A stretch of DNA of 64,000 bases, from contig NZ_JNZY01000043.1 of NCBI RefSeq assembly GCF_000717655.1, positions 62,001 to 126,000 on the forward strand. Reading direction: 5' to 3'. This DNA is from Streptomyces katrae. GTDB taxonomy: Bacteria; Actinomycetota; Actinomycetes; Streptomycetales; Streptomycetaceae. Each line of letters begins with the position of its first letter. Positions within the stretch are counted from its first letter, which is position 1. The position numbers and the translations under genes are program-made. The notes under the pieces were generated by a model. That model saw only the letters and a program-made list of their open reading frames with translations, was not told where the DNA came from and did no database searches. Positions 25,480 through 37,395 of the stretch are shown here, in pieces.

Positions 25480-25571
25480 TCTAGCTGAGAGCGCCAAACA
25501 CGGCGCCCGACAGCGCAGTTGAGACCAGCAGCAGCAAGCACTCACCACGGTTCAGCCACAGGAGGTCACCC

Positions 25572-26123
25572 ATGAGCGGCACCCAGACTCCCCTCTTCCG
25601 GTCCCGGGCCCAGGTCCACGTCTCCGCCACGCCGGCCGAGGTCTACGCCGTCGTCAGCGACCTGGCCCGGAGCGGCGAGTGGAGCCCCGAGTGCCTCGGC
25701 GGCGAGTGGACCACCGGCGCCCCCGGCGCGGTCGGCTCGGTGTTCCGCGGCGAGAACGAGCGGAGCGAGGACGTCGTCTCCTGGGCGCCGGTGGTGCGCG
25801 GCAAGTGGACGACGTACGCCGAGGTCGTCGCCGCCGAGCCCGGCCGGACCTTCCAGTGGGCCATGCACAACAGCTCCGGCGAGAAGCAGGACAGCGTCTG
25901 GGGCTTCTCCATCGAGGCGGACGGCAAGGGGAGCCTCCTGGTCCACCACTTCCGGATGGGCTCCGCCACCGAAGGGATCCGCGGCATCACCGCCGAGATG
26001 GACGAGGAGCAGAAGCAGCAGTTCTTCGCCGAGTGGGGCGAGAAGGTGGCCGGCGACCTCGCCGCGACCCTCGAGCGCATCAAGGCCGTCATCGAGACGG
26101 AACGGCCGGCGACCGCCTCCTGA
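25572..26123 (+). CDS. SRPBCC (START/Bet v1-like) family protein
   Basis: A 183-residue single-domain helix-grip protein. RSRAQVHVSATPAEVYAVVSD, a SGEWSPECLGGEW segment, the RGKWTTYAEVVAAEPGRTFQW strand pair and a long C-terminal helix are typical. The family includes polyketide cyclases/dehydratases and lipid or small-aromatic carriers; no catalytic residue is diagnostic. It is the first gene of the rightward operon that continues with the CreM-, CreE- and CreD-like genes, and its promoter has the TetR dyads. It may bind or shape an aromatic intermediate. Confidence 0.85.
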   Translation: MSGTQTPLFRSRAQVHVSATPAEVYAVVSDLARSGEWSPECLGGEWTTGAPGAVGSVFRGENERSEDVVSWAPVVRGKWTTYAEVVAAEPGRTFQWAMHNSSGEKQDSVWGFSIEADGKGSLLVHHFRMGSATEGIRGITAEMDEEQKQQFFAEWGEKVAGDLAATLERIKAVIETERPATAS

Positions 26124-26193
26124 GCCTTCTCTCTCTTCCTCTGCTCTTCCGTAACTGATCGTCCTTGCAACTTACTCGGGAAAGGTCCAGGCG

Positions 26194-27795
26194 ATGATTC
26201 TGCAGCGCATCGGGAACAAGGGAATCCGGCTCGGCACGCTCTTCGAGCGGGCCGCGAGAAAGCACCCGTCGAACGTCGTGATCCTCGATCACGACCTGGA
26301 CATAGCCCCGGGCCTGGGGCGCCGGGCGACCGTCGCCGAGGTCGCCGACCTCATCGACGACATGGCCTCGAGGCTCTGGGCCGCGGACGTACGGCCCGGC
26401 CGCCGAGTGGTCGTCTACAAGTCCGACGGCTTCGACATCACCCTGCTGGCCTGCGCCGTCGCCCGCATCGGCGCCGTCCCGGTGCTGCTGTCGCCGAAGC
26501 TCGACGGCGAGACCGTCGCCGAACTCGTACGCCGTACCGACCAGCCCTACCTGCTCACCGACCAGAACAAGCTGGAGACGGAGCTGCCCTCCTCGGTCTT
26601 CCAGGAGGCCGGGCAGGTCCTGCTCACCTCCGGCAGCTACCAGGACGCCACCGAGCTCGCCTCGCTCGCCGGCGTCCCCCGGGTCCCCGCCGTGACGATG
26701 CCGCCCGAGCACCCCACCCTGATCACGCACACCTCCGGCACCACCGGCACCCCCAAGCTCGCCGTCCACACCGGCGCCACCCTCGAGGCGCGCTACCGCC
26801 CGCAGGCCGCGATCACCAAGCCGCTCATACCGGGCCGCGAGACCATCGCCATGCACGTCTCCTTCGTCCACTCGCGGCTCATCACCGCCCTCGCCATCTC
26901 CCTCTTCCGCGGCTTCCCGATCGTCGTCCTCGCCGACTCCGACCCCAAGCAGGCCGCCGACCTCTTCGCCCGGCTGCGCCCCGGCATCCTGGAGGCCCAC
27001 CCCAACTCCTTCATGGAGTGGGAGGAGATGGCCGACGACCCCCGCGGGCCGCTGGCCAACGTCAAGCTCTTCAGCAGCACCTTCGACGCCATCCACCCGC
27101 GCACCGTGCAGCGGCTGCTGGGCGCGACGAAGCGCAAGGCGCCGGTCTTCGGCCAGCTCTACGGGCAGAGCGAGATCGGCCCGGCCGTCGCACGCTCCTT
27201 CTCCAAGCGCCGCGGGCTCGACGCCGACGGCCGCTGCGTGGGCATGCCCTTCCCCGGCATGACGGACGTCCGCGTCGTCAGCCGCAACGGGCTGCCGCCC
27301 TCCGAGACCAACCCCGGCTTCATCGAGGTCAAGAGCGACGGCCGGATCGTCACCTATCTCGGCGAGCAGGAACGTTACGACAAGCAGGTCAACGACGGCT
27401 GGTGGCGGATGGGCGACGTCGGCTACCGCACCAAGTGGGGCTGCGTGCACCTGCTCGACCGCGAGGTCGACCTGATCGAGGGCTTCGGCTCCACCCTCGC
27501 CGCCGAGGACACCCTCTTCACCCGGCTGGACGAGCTCGCCGAGGTCATCATCATCCCCGACGAGAGCGGCCGCGCCGTCCCCGTCGTCTGCACCAAGGAC
27601 GACAAGCCCCTCGACGCCGAGGCCTGGAAGGCCGCCGTCGCCGGACTGCCCCCGATGGCCGAGCCCGTCCAGTGGCGCCAGTCCGAACTGCCGCAGACCG
27701 CCACCACCAAGATCAAGCGGCTGGAGCTCGCCCGGCTGCTGACCGCAGGAGCCACCGCCGGCGCCACCGCCGACCGCACCGAGGAGAACGTCTGA
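26194..27795 (+). CDS. AMP-forming ligase, CreM-like candidate diazotase
   Basis: A 533-residue ANL-superfamily adenylating enzyme. Visible core motifs are the P-loop THTSGTTGTPK (Thr180-Lys188 region), LYGQSEIG (A5), WWRMGDVGY (A7), LLDREVDLIEGFGS (A8) and the C-terminal TTKIKRLEL with the A10 Lys. It has no carrier domain. In cremeomycin biosynthesis the related ligase CreM uses ATP to activate nitrite for diazotisation of an aryl amine. Here the gene is followed directly by a hydroxylase and by CreE/CreD-like genes that would make nitrite, so the same role is likely. Activation of an aryl acid is the alternative. Its stop overlaps the next start by one base (TGATG). Confidence 0.78.
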   Translation: MILQRIGNKGIRLGTLFERAARKHPSNVVILDHDLDIAPGLGRRATVAEVADLIDDMASRLWAADVRPGRRVVVYKSDGFDITLLACAVARIGAVPVLLSPKLDGETVAELVRRTDQPYLLTDQNKLETELPSSVFQEAGQVLLTSGSYQDATELASLAGVPRVPAVTMPPEHPTLITHTSGTTGTPKLAVHTGATLEARYRPQAAITKPLIPGRETIAMHVSFVHSRLITALAISLFRGFPIVVLADSDPKQAADLFARLRPGILEAHPNSFMEWEEMADDPRGPLANVKLFSSTFDAIHPRTVQRLLGATKRKAPVFGQLYGQSEIGPAVARSFSKRRGLDADGRCVGMPFPGMTDVRVVSRNGLPPSETNPGFIEVKSDGRIVTYLGEQERYDKQVNDGWWRMGDVGYRTKWGCVHLLDREVDLIEGFGSTLAAEDTLFTRLDELAEVIIIPDESGRAVPVVCTKDDKPLDAEAWKAAVAGLPPMAEPVQWRQSELPQTATTKIKRLELARLLTAGATAGATADRTEENV

Positions 27796-29009
27796 TGTCG
27801 AAGCTGATCATCGTCGGCGGAGGAATCGGCGGGCTGGCCACCGCCCTCGCCACCGCCCGCCAGGGACACCGCGTCCTCGTCCTGGAACGCGCCCCCGAAT
27901 TCGCCGAGATCGGCGCCGGCATCCAGCTCGCGCCCAACGGCCTGCACGCCCTCGACCGCCTCGGCCTCGGGGACGCCGTCCGCGCCACCGCCGTACAGAT
28001 GGACGAGCTCCGGTTCATGGACGGGGTCACCGGCCGGCACGTGGTCAGCATGGACCTGACCGAGCGCTACCGCGCCCGGTTCGGCAACCCGTACGCCGTC
28101 GTCCACCGCGCCGAACTGCACACCAAGCTGCTCGAGGCCTGCCGGGCCGACGACTCCATCGAACTGCGCAGCGCCGTCACCGCCGTCGGGTACGAGCAGG
28201 ACGAGACCGGCGCCAGCGTCCTCCTCGAGGACGGCGAGCGGATCACCGGCGACGCCCTGATCGGCGCCGACGGCATCCACTCCGCGATCCGCGCCCAGCT
28301 CGTCGGCGACGGCGCACCCCGCAACTCCGGGATCACCGTCTACCGGGCGGTCATCCCGATGGAGCAGGTCCCCGAGGAGCTGCGCCACCTCACCTCGGTG
28401 ACCTGGTGGACCGGGCCCCACTGCCACTTCGTGCACTACCCGATCGCCGGCGGCAAGTACCTCAACCTCGCGGCCAGCAGCGACAACAACGCGACCGAGA
28501 CGCTCGCCGGGGTCCCCGCCTCCCCGGGCGACATCCGCCGCGAGTTCGCCGCCCTCGGCGAGGACGCACAGCGCCTGCTCGCCCTCGGCGAGGGCTGGAA
28601 GTCCTGGGTGCTGGTCGACCGGGACCCGGTCGACACCTGGACCGACGGCCGGGTCGCCCTGCTCGGCGACGCCGCCCACCCGATGCTCCACTACGTGGCG
28701 CAGGGCGCCTGCCAGGGCCTCGAGGACGCCGTGATCCTGGGCGACCTGCTCGACTGCGGCAGCGACGAACTCCCCGAGCGCTTCCAGAAGTTCAACGCCG
28801 AGCGGCGCGAGCGCACGGCCCGGATCCAGCTCCTCGCCCGGGAGAGCATCAAGCTCTGGCACACCTCCGGAGCCGCCGCCTCGGCCCGCAACGACCAGCT
28901 GTCCTCGTACACACCCGAGGAGCTCCACGACTACGTGGCCTGGATGCACGGCGCCCGCACACGCGACCAGTCCACCGAGAACACCGCCCCGAACGGAGAG
29001 CAGCGATGA
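27795..29009 (+). CDS. FAD-dependent aromatic monooxygenase (3-hydroxybenzoate 6-hydroxylase-like)
   Basis: A 404-residue group A flavoprotein monooxygenase. It has the dinucleotide loop GGGIGG (8-13), the EIGAGIQLAPNG segment shared by salicylate and 3-hydroxybenzoate hydroxylases, GADGIHSAIR (FAD/NADPH DG motif) and ALLGDAAHPM (GD motif). It would hydroxylate a phenolic acid using NAD(P)H and O2. The start ATG overlaps the ligase stop and its end overlaps the CreE-like start (ATGA), so expression is coupled. A close paralogue lies at 55530-56723. A hydroxyl ortho or para to the amine stabilises a diazo-quinone, so this enzyme may set up the diazotisation substrate. Confidence 0.88.
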   Translation: MSKLIIVGGGIGGLATALATARQGHRVLVLERAPEFAEIGAGIQLAPNGLHALDRLGLGDAVRATAVQMDELRFMDGVTGRHVVSMDLTERYRARFGNPYAVVHRAELHTKLLEACRADDSIELRSAVTAVGYEQDETGASVLLEDGERITGDALIGADGIHSAIRAQLVGDGAPRNSGITVYRAVIPMEQVPEELRHLTSVTWWTGPHCHFVHYPIAGGKYLNLAASSDNNATETLAGVPASPGDIRREFAALGEDAQRLLALGEGWKSWVLVDRDPVDTWTDGRVALLGDAAHPMLHYVAQGACQGLEDAVILGDLLDCGSDELPERFQKFNAERRERTARIQLLARESIKLWHTSGAAASARNDQLSSYTPEELHDYVAWMHGARTRDQSTENTAPNGEQR

Positions 29010-31003
29010 ACCGGAACCAGGGTCAGAAGCAGGGACGGCACCAGGTCGCCATCATCGGCGCCGGCCCGCGCGGCCTCTCCGTCCTGGAGCGCCTGTGCGC
29101 CAACGAGCGCAGGAACCCCCGGCACTCCGCGGTCACCGTCCACGTGGTCGACCCGTCGGCGCCGGGCGCCGGCCAGGTCTGGCGCTCCGACCAGTCCCAG
29201 CACCTGCTGATGAACACGGTCGCCTCCCAGATCACCATCTACACCGACGACAGCGTCCGTACCGAGGGGCCCATCGAGCCCGGCCCGAGCCTGTACGAAT
29301 GGGCCAAGGACATCGCCTGCGACTCCGCCGACGAGGCCACCCTCGCCGAGGCCCGCCGGCTGGGCCCGAACACCTACCCCACCCGCGCCTTCTACGGGAG
29401 CTACCTGCGCGCCACCTTCGAGCGCGTCGTGGGCAACGCCCCCGCCCACGTCACCGTCGAGGTGCACCGCTCCCGGGCCGTGGCCATGGCCGACACGCAC
29501 GGCACCACCGGCGGGCAGCAGGGCGTCCGCCTCGAGAACGGCACCCGGCTCAACGACCTCGACGCGATCGTGATGGCGCAGGGCCACGTACCGGCCCGGC
29601 TGACCCCCCGCGAGGCGAAGACCGCGAGCCTGGCCCGGATCCACCACCTCACGTACGTCACGCCCGCCAACCCGGCGGACCTGGACCTGAACGTGGTGGG
29701 GCCCGGTGAGAACGTCCTGCTGCGCGGCCTCGGTCTCAACTTCTTCGACCACATGGCGCTCTTCACCGCCGGCCGCGGCGGCACCTTCGGCCGCGCCGAG
29801 GACGGTCGCCTGGTCTACCGGCCCTCCGGCAACGAGCCCGTCCTGTACGCCAGTTCGCGGCGCGGCATCCCGTACCACGCCCGCGGTGAGAACGAGAAGG
29901 GCGCGTACGGCCGCTACCTGCCGCGCCTGCTGACCCCGCAGAAGATCGCCGAGATGCGCCGCCGCTCCGAGGACGGGGAGGGCATCAGCTTCTCCGCGGA
30001 CCTGTGGCCGCTCATATCCCGCGAGACGGAGAGCGTGTACTACGGCACCCTCCTGGAGAGCCGCGGCCGCGGCGCCGAACGCGAGGGCTTCACCAAGCGC
30101 TACCTGTCGCTGGCCTCGGCGCAGGACCGGGGCTCGCTGCTGGACGTCTACGGCATCGAGGACGAGCAGCGCTGGGACTGGGAGAAGCTCTCCCGGCCGT
30201 ACGGCGACCGCGAGTTCACCAGCCGCGAGGAGTTCCGGGACTGGCTGGTGGCGTACCTGGCCAAGGACGTCGCGGAGGCCAGGGCCGGCAACCTCAGCGG
30301 CCCGCTCAAGGCGGCCCTGGACGTGATGCGCGACCTGCGCAACGAGATCCGCCTCGCCGTCGACCACGGCGGCCTGGACGGCGACTCGCACCGCGACGAC
30401 CTCGAAGGCTGGTACACGCCGCTCAACGCCTTCCTCTCCATCGGCCCGCCGGCCTCCCGGATCGAGGAGATGATCGCCCTCATCGACGCCGGCGTGCTCG
30501 TCCTGACCGGTCCGGGGACCGAGATCCGCGTCGACACCGCCGCCGGCGCCGACGCCACCTTCATCGCCCAGTCCCGTACCGTGCCCGGCCCCGCCGTCCG
30601 CGCCACCGTCCTGATCGAGGCCCGGCTGCCCGAGCCCGACCTGCGGCGCACCGACGACCCGCTGCTGCGCCACCTGCTCGACACCGAGCAGTGCACCACG
30701 TACCGCATCGCCGGCGCCGACGGCAGCAGCTACGAGTCCGGTGGCCTCGCCGTCACCGAGCGCCCGTACCGGCTGCTCGACGCCCGCGGCCGGGCCCACC
30801 CGCGCCGGTTCGCGTACGGTGTGCCCACCGAGTCCGTGCACTGGGTCACCGCGGCCGGCATCCGCCCGGGCGTCGACTCGGTCACCCTCGGCGACTCCGA
30901 CGCCATCGCCCGCTCGGTCCTGGCCCTCCCGGCGGCGAGCGTGGTCCCCAGCGGTGTCGCGCCGCTGCCGGCCGAGACCGACCTGACCGGAGTCTTGGTA
31001 TGA
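29006..31003 (+). CDS. creE: CreE-like L-aspartate N-monooxygenase (nitrosuccinate-forming)
   Basis: A 665-residue flavoprotein, the large size typical of CreE homologues. It opens with the FAD loop IIGAGPRGLSVLERL (GAGPRG at 18-23) of the FAD-NAD(P)-binding domain family. It has GQVWRSDQSQHLLMNT, a second dinucleotide loop region (NVLLRGLGLNFFDHMALF) and a long C-terminal part. In the aspartate-nitrosuccinate pathway this enzyme oxidises the amino group of aspartate to a nitro group with FAD, NADPH and O2. The assignment rests on size, domain pattern and the immediate coupling (ATGA) to a CreD-like lyase gene, the invariant partner. Confidence 0.82.
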   Translation: MNRNQGQKQGRHQVAIIGAGPRGLSVLERLCANERRNPRHSAVTVHVVDPSAPGAGQVWRSDQSQHLLMNTVASQITIYTDDSVRTEGPIEPGPSLYEWAKDIACDSADEATLAEARRLGPNTYPTRAFYGSYLRATFERVVGNAPAHVTVEVHRSRAVAMADTHGTTGGQQGVRLENGTRLNDLDAIVMAQGHVPARLTPREAKTASLARIHHLTYVTPANPADLDLNVVGPGENVLLRGLGLNFFDHMALFTAGRGGTFGRAEDGRLVYRPSGNEPVLYASSRRGIPYHARGENEKGAYGRYLPRLLTPQKIAEMRRRSEDGEGISFSADLWPLISRETESVYYGTLLESRGRGAEREGFTKRYLSLASAQDRGSLLDVYGIEDEQRWDWEKLSRPYGDREFTSREEFRDWLVAYLAKDVAEARAGNLSGPLKAALDVMRDLRNEIRLAVDHGGLDGDSHRDDLEGWYTPLNAFLSIGPPASRIEEMIALIDAGVLVLTGPGTEIRVDTAAGADATFIAQSRTVPGPAVRATVLIEARLPEPDLRRTDDPLLRHLLDTEQCTTYRIAGADGSSYESGGLAVTERPYRLLDARGRAHPRRFAYGVPTESVHWVTAAGIRPGVDSVTLGDSDAIARSVLALPAASVVPSGVAPLPAETDLTGVLV

Positions 31004-32436
31004 GCACGGCTGGTACGAGCCGGGCGGCGCAGGACGCGCTCACCGACGCGGGCCTGCTCTCGCCGGTACGGGCCGGCACCCCCGCCGAGGAAGCCGTCTC
31101 CGACCTGGCCTGGCTCCAGGCCATGCTCGACGCCGAGGCCGCCCTGGCCCGGGCCCAGGCCGGACTCGGCACCCTCCCGGAGGCCGCCGCCGAGGCCATC
31201 ACCCGGGCGGCCCGGGCCGAGAACCTGGACCTGCGGGCCCTGGCCCTGGCCGCCCGGGAGACCGCGAACCCGGTGGTCGGTCTGGTGCAGGCGCTCACCC
31301 GGGTGGTCGCGGAGCAGGACACGCAGGGCACCGGAGCCGCCGAGTACGTGCACCGCGGCTCCACCAGCCAGGACATCTTCGACACCGGCGCCATGCTGGT
31401 CGCCGCCCGCACCCTGGGCCTGATCCGGGCCGACCTGGCCCGCACCGCCGAGGCCCTGGCCCGGCTGGCCGGTGAGCACCGGGACACGGCGATGGCGGGC
31501 CGCACGCTGGCCCTGCAGGCCGTGCCCACCACTTTCGGGCTGAAGGCGGCCGGGTGGCGGCAGCTGGTCCTGGACGCCGAACGGCGCCTGGCCCGGGTGC
31601 AGGACGACGGGCTGCCGGTGTCGCTCGGCGGCGCGGCGGGCACGCTGGCCGGCTACCTCGAATACGCCCGGATCGACGGCGCGGGGCCCCCGCTCGAGCC
31701 CGGTGCGTACCTGGACGACCTGGTCGGGGCCTTCGCCACCGAGACCGGACTCGCCCGCCCCGAACTGCCCTGGCACGTACTGCGCACCCCGGTCGCCGAT
31801 CTCGCCGCCGCGCTCGCGTTCACCGCCGGCGCGCTCGGGAAGATCGCGGTCGACGTGCAGAACCTGGCCCGGACCGAGGTGGCCGAGGTCGCCGAGCCCG
31901 CCGTGGCCGGCCGCGGCAGCTCCTCGGCCATGCCCCACAAGCGCAATCCGGTCCTGAGCACGCTGCTGCGCAGCGCCGCCCTCCAGGTCCCCGTCCTCGC
32001 CACCGGGCTCGTGCAGTGCCTGGTCTCGGAGGACGAGCGCTCGGCCGGGGCCTGGCACGCCGAATGGCAGCTGCTGCGCGAGTCCTTGCGGCTGGTCGGC
32101 GGCGCCGCCCACACCGCGGTGGAGCTCGCCGAGGGGCTGACCGCCCGGCCGGAGCGGATGCGCGCCAATCTGCTGCTGACCGGCAGTCAGGTGGTCTCCG
32201 AGCGGATCGCGGCCGTGCTCGCACCGGAGTTGGGCAAGGCAGCCGCGAAGCAGCTGCTGACCCGGGTCTCGGCCGCGGCCGAGGAGAGCGGCCGGCCCCT
32301 GTACGAACTGCTCGCCGAGGAGCCGGTGTTCAAGGGACACCGGAGCACGGACGAGCTGGCCCGGCTGTGCGATCCCGGTACGTACACCGGGGGCGCGGGC
32401 CCGCTGGTGGACCGCGCGCTGACCCGGCCGAACTGA
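31000..32436 (+). CDS. creD: CreD-like nitrosuccinate lyase
   Basis: A 478-residue member of the aspartase/fumarase superfamily, closest in pattern to PcaB-type cycloisomerases and adenylosuccinate lyases. YVHRGSTSQDIFDTG (substrate-binding HRGSTSQD) and the flexible signature loop GSSSAMPHKRNP with the catalytic Ser at about 307-309 are intact. CreD eliminates nitrous acid from nitrosuccinate, leaving fumarate. Next to the CreE-like gene this is the best reading; no other protocatechuate (pca) genes are nearby to support a PcaB role. It is the last gene of the operon, and 40 bp later the TetR dyad of the nitrate module begins. Confidence 0.82.
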   Translation: MSTAGTSRAAQDALTDAGLLSPVRAGTPAEEAVSDLAWLQAMLDAEAALARAQAGLGTLPEAAAEAITRAARAENLDLRALALAARETANPVVGLVQALTRVVAEQDTQGTGAAEYVHRGSTSQDIFDTGAMLVAARTLGLIRADLARTAEALARLAGEHRDTAMAGRTLALQAVPTTFGLKAAGWRQLVLDAERRLARVQDDGLPVSLGGAAGTLAGYLEYARIDGAGPPLEPGAYLDDLVGAFATETGLARPELPWHVLRTPVADLAAALAFTAGALGKIAVDVQNLARTEVAEVAEPAVAGRGSSSAMPHKRNPVLSTLLRSAALQVPVLATGLVQCLVSEDERSAGAWHAEWQLLRESLRLVGGAAHTAVELAEGLTARPERMRANLLLTGSQVVSERIAAVLAPELGKAAAKQLLTRVSAAAEESGRPLYELLAEEPVFKGHRSTDELARLCDPGTYTGGAGPLVDRALTRPN

Positions 32437-32476
32437 AATCCGAAATCCCCGGATCGGCCATGGCGGTTAACTGAAC

Positions 32477-32492
32477 TGAACTGTATAGTTCA
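32477..32492. promoter_or_regulatory. TGAAC-N6-GTTCA dyad (site C), putative TetR operator before the nitrate module
   Basis: TGAACTGTATAGTTCA, with 6-bp arms TGAACT/AGTTCA, lies 34 bp upstream of the narK start and contains TATAGT, a good -10 candidate (32484-32489). As at site A, it is preceded by another CTGAA copy. Its presence links nitrate transport and reduction to the tetR/diazotisation regulon. Confidence 0.68.
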
Positions 32493-32526
32493 AAGAGTCA
32501 GCCGCCGAACAGAAAGCCGAGAAGCC

Positions 32527-33910
32527 ATGACGCCGCCCGCACGGCCCGCACGGCCGGCAACCCGACGCTGGATCGAGGACTGGGACCCCGAGAACGAGGA
32601 GTTCTGGCAGCGCTCCGGCAAGCAGACCGCCCGCCGCAACCTGATCCTCTCCGTCCTCTCCGAGCACATCGGCTTCTCGGTGTGGAGCATGTGGTCGGTC
32701 CTCGTGCTCTTCATGTCACCCGAGATCGGCCTGGGCTTCACCCCCGCCCAGAAGTTCCTGCTCGTCGTCGTCCCCACCCTCGTCGGCGCCGCCCTCAGGC
32801 TCCCCTACAGCTACGCCGTGACCCGCTTCGGCGGCCGCAACTGGACCGTCTTCGCCTCGGGCGTCCTGCTCGTCCCCACCCTCGCCGCCCTGTACTTCGT
32901 GCAGCGCCCCGGCACCCCGCTGTGGGTGTTCCTGCTGATCGGCGCCGCCGGCGGGGTCGGCGGCGGCAACTTCGCCTCCTCGATGACCAACATCACCGCC
33001 CTCTTCCCGCAGCGCCTGCAGGGCTGGGCCCTCGGCATCAACGCGGGCGGCGGGAACCTCGGGGTCGCCGCGATCCAGCTGATCGGCCTGCTCGTCATCG
33101 CCACCGCGGGCAGCACCCACCCCGCGTACGTCATCGCCGTCTACCTCCCCCTCATCGTGGCGGCCTCGCTGCTCGCCGCCCTGAAGATGGACAACTTCGC
33201 GGCCGTGCGCAGCGCCCCCGGCGCCCAGCGCGAGGCCGCCCGCAACCCGCACACCTGGTGGATCTCGCTCCTCTACGTCGGCACCTTCGGCTCGTTCATC
33301 GGCTACGGCTTCGCCTTCGGGCTGGTGCTGCAGAGCCAGTTCGGCGCCACCCCGCTCGAGTCCGCCTCGTACACCTTCCTCGGGCCGCTCCTCGGCTCGC
33401 TGTTCCGGCCGGTGGGCGGGCTGCTGTCCGACCGGTGGGGCGGGGCCCGGGTCACGCTGCTGACGTTCTGCGCGATGGCGGCGGGCACCACGGTGCTGCT
33501 GCTGGCCTCGGCGCAGGGCTCGTACGGGCTCTTCGTCGCCGGCTTCACCGTCCTGTTCGTGCTGACCGGCATAGGCAACGGCTCGACGTACAAGATGATC
33601 CCGGCCGTCTTCGCCCGGCAGGCGGAGGAGGAGGTCACCTCCGGCCACGACGCGAGCGCGGCCTTCGCCCGGGCCCGCAGGCTGTCGGGTGCGGTCATCG
33701 GCATCGCGGGCGCGGTGGGCGCGCTCGGCGGGGTCGGGGTCAACCTGGTCTTCCGCAGTGCGTACAGCGGCCCCGCCGGGTCCGGCGAGCCCGCCTTCGC
33801 CGCCTTCCTCGGCTTCTACCTGGTGTGCATCCTGGTCACCCGGGCGGTCTACCTGCGCAGGCGGCCGGCCGGCGGGGGCGTGCCGGAGCGCGTACGGACC
33901 GGGGCCTCCC

Positions 33911-33918
<8 letters not shown>
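32527..33918 (+). CDS. narK: NarK/NasA-type nitrate/nitrite transporter (MFS)
   Basis: A 463-residue permease with about 12 helices. The NNP-family nitrate signature appears twice in its Gly-rich form: GGVGGGNFASSMTN in helix 5 and GIGNGSTYKMIP in helix 11. The substrate-gripping Arg is in RLPYSYAVTRFG and the second-half equivalent is FRPVGGLLSDRWGG. It would import nitrate or exchange nitrate for nitrite. It overlaps the nitrate reductase gene by 8 bp and heads a four-gene operon under the TGAAC dyad, so nitrate uptake appears tied to the biosynthetic regulon. Nitrite export would also relieve toxicity. Confidence 0.92.
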
Positions 33919-36003
<2,085 letters not shown>

Positions 36004-36007
<4 letters not shown>

Positions 36008-37395
36008 GCGCGGGCGAGGTGCTGGTGGTAGGCGGCGGCCCGGCCGCACAGCGGTTCGCGGAGCGGCTGCACCACCACGGGCACCGGGGCGGCATCACCG
36101 TGCTCGGCGCCGAGCCGCAGGCCCCGTACCAGCGGGCGCTGCTGGGCTCCGTCCTGGACGGGACGCTGCCGGCACCCGCCCTCGCCCTGCCCGTGCTGCC
36201 CGCGGGCATCCGCCTGCACACCGGGGTCACCGTGACCCGGATCGACCGCGCGCGCCGGCTCGTCCACGCCACCGACGGCACGGCCCGCTCCGTGCACCGC
36301 TACGACACCCTGGTCCTGGCGACCGGGTCCCGCCCGGCCGTCCCCCGGATCCCGGGGCTGCCGGCCGAGGGCGCGACGGCGCTGCGGACCCTCGCCGATG
36401 CCGCGCGGTGCGCCGCGGCGCCCCCGGGAGCCGCCGTCGTCCTGGGCGGCGGGCTGCTCGGGGTCGAGGCCGCCGCCGCGCTTCGCCGGGCCGGGCACGA
36501 GGTGGCCCTCGTCCACCGCGGGCCGCATCCGCTGCACCGGCGGCTGGACGCCGCCGCGGGCGCGCTGCTCACCCGGCGCCTGGAGGGCCTCGGGGTCGAC
36601 GTCCATGCGGGCCGTACGGCGGCCGCGTACTGCCCCGGCAAGCTCACCCTCGACGACGGTCGCGTGCTCGCGGCCGACACCCTGCTGCTGTGCACCGGCA
36701 CGGTCCCCGAGACCGGGCTCGCCCGCCGGGCCGGGCTCACCGTCCGCACCGGCGTGGTCGTCGACGGCCTCCTGCGCACCGACGACCCGCACATCCACGC
36801 CATCGGCGACTGCGCCGCCCACCCGGGCGACACCGCCGGGCACCTCGAACCCGCGTGGGCGCAGGCCGAGTCGCTGGCCCGGCAGCTCACCGGCGCCGCC
36901 CCGGCGTACGGCGGCACCCGGCAGATCACCCGGCTGCGGGTGCCCGGCCTCGACCTGGTCGCCCTGGGGCGGGGCGGGGCGGCCGCCGAGGGCGCGGAGG
37001 TGGTCGCGTTCAACGATCCGGCGCGCGGCCGGTACGCCCGCCTCACCCTGCACGGGCAGCGGATCACCGGGGCGGTCCTGCTGGGGCTGCCGCGGGCCAT
37101 CGCCGCCGTGAGCCGGTTGTACGAGCTCGGCCTGCCGGTTCCGGCCGGACGCCTGGAGCTCCTGCTCGGCATCGCACCGGCCGCGCCGGGGGCCGGCGAA
37201 CTCCCCGGCGACGCGGTCGTCTGCCGCTGCAACAACGTCACGAAGCACACCGTCACCGAGGCCTGCCGGGCCGGCGCCGCCGACCTGGCGCAGATCGCCA
37301 CGACCACCCGCGCCACCACCGGCTGCGGCGGCTGTACGGACGTCGTCCGCGCGCTGTGTGCAGCCGTACGGCCCGAAGGGGGCAGCACGTCATGA
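36004..37395 (+). CDS. FAD-dependent reductase with C-terminal BFD-like [2Fe-2S] domain (NasB/NasC-type)
   Basis: A 463-residue protein with a pyridine-nucleotide-disulphide reductase fold: VVGGGPAAQRF, LVLATGSRP, VVLGGGLLGVEAAAAL and HAIGDCAAHPG. A C-terminal bacterioferritin-associated-ferredoxin-like domain has ligands Cys407, Cys409, Cys441 and Cys444 (CRCN, CGGC). This combination is typical of the electron-transfer subunit of assimilatory nitrate reductase, passing electrons from NAD(P)H to the molybdenum subunit. It starts at GTG 36004, coupled by GTGA to the reductase gene. Confidence 0.87.

Noticed and set aside
31000..32436. 3-carboxy-cis,cis-muconate cycloisomerase (PcaB) of protocatechuate breakdown
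   Set aside because: No pca genes are nearby, and the gene is coupled to a CreE-like gene and a ligase gene, which fits nitrosuccinate lyase.
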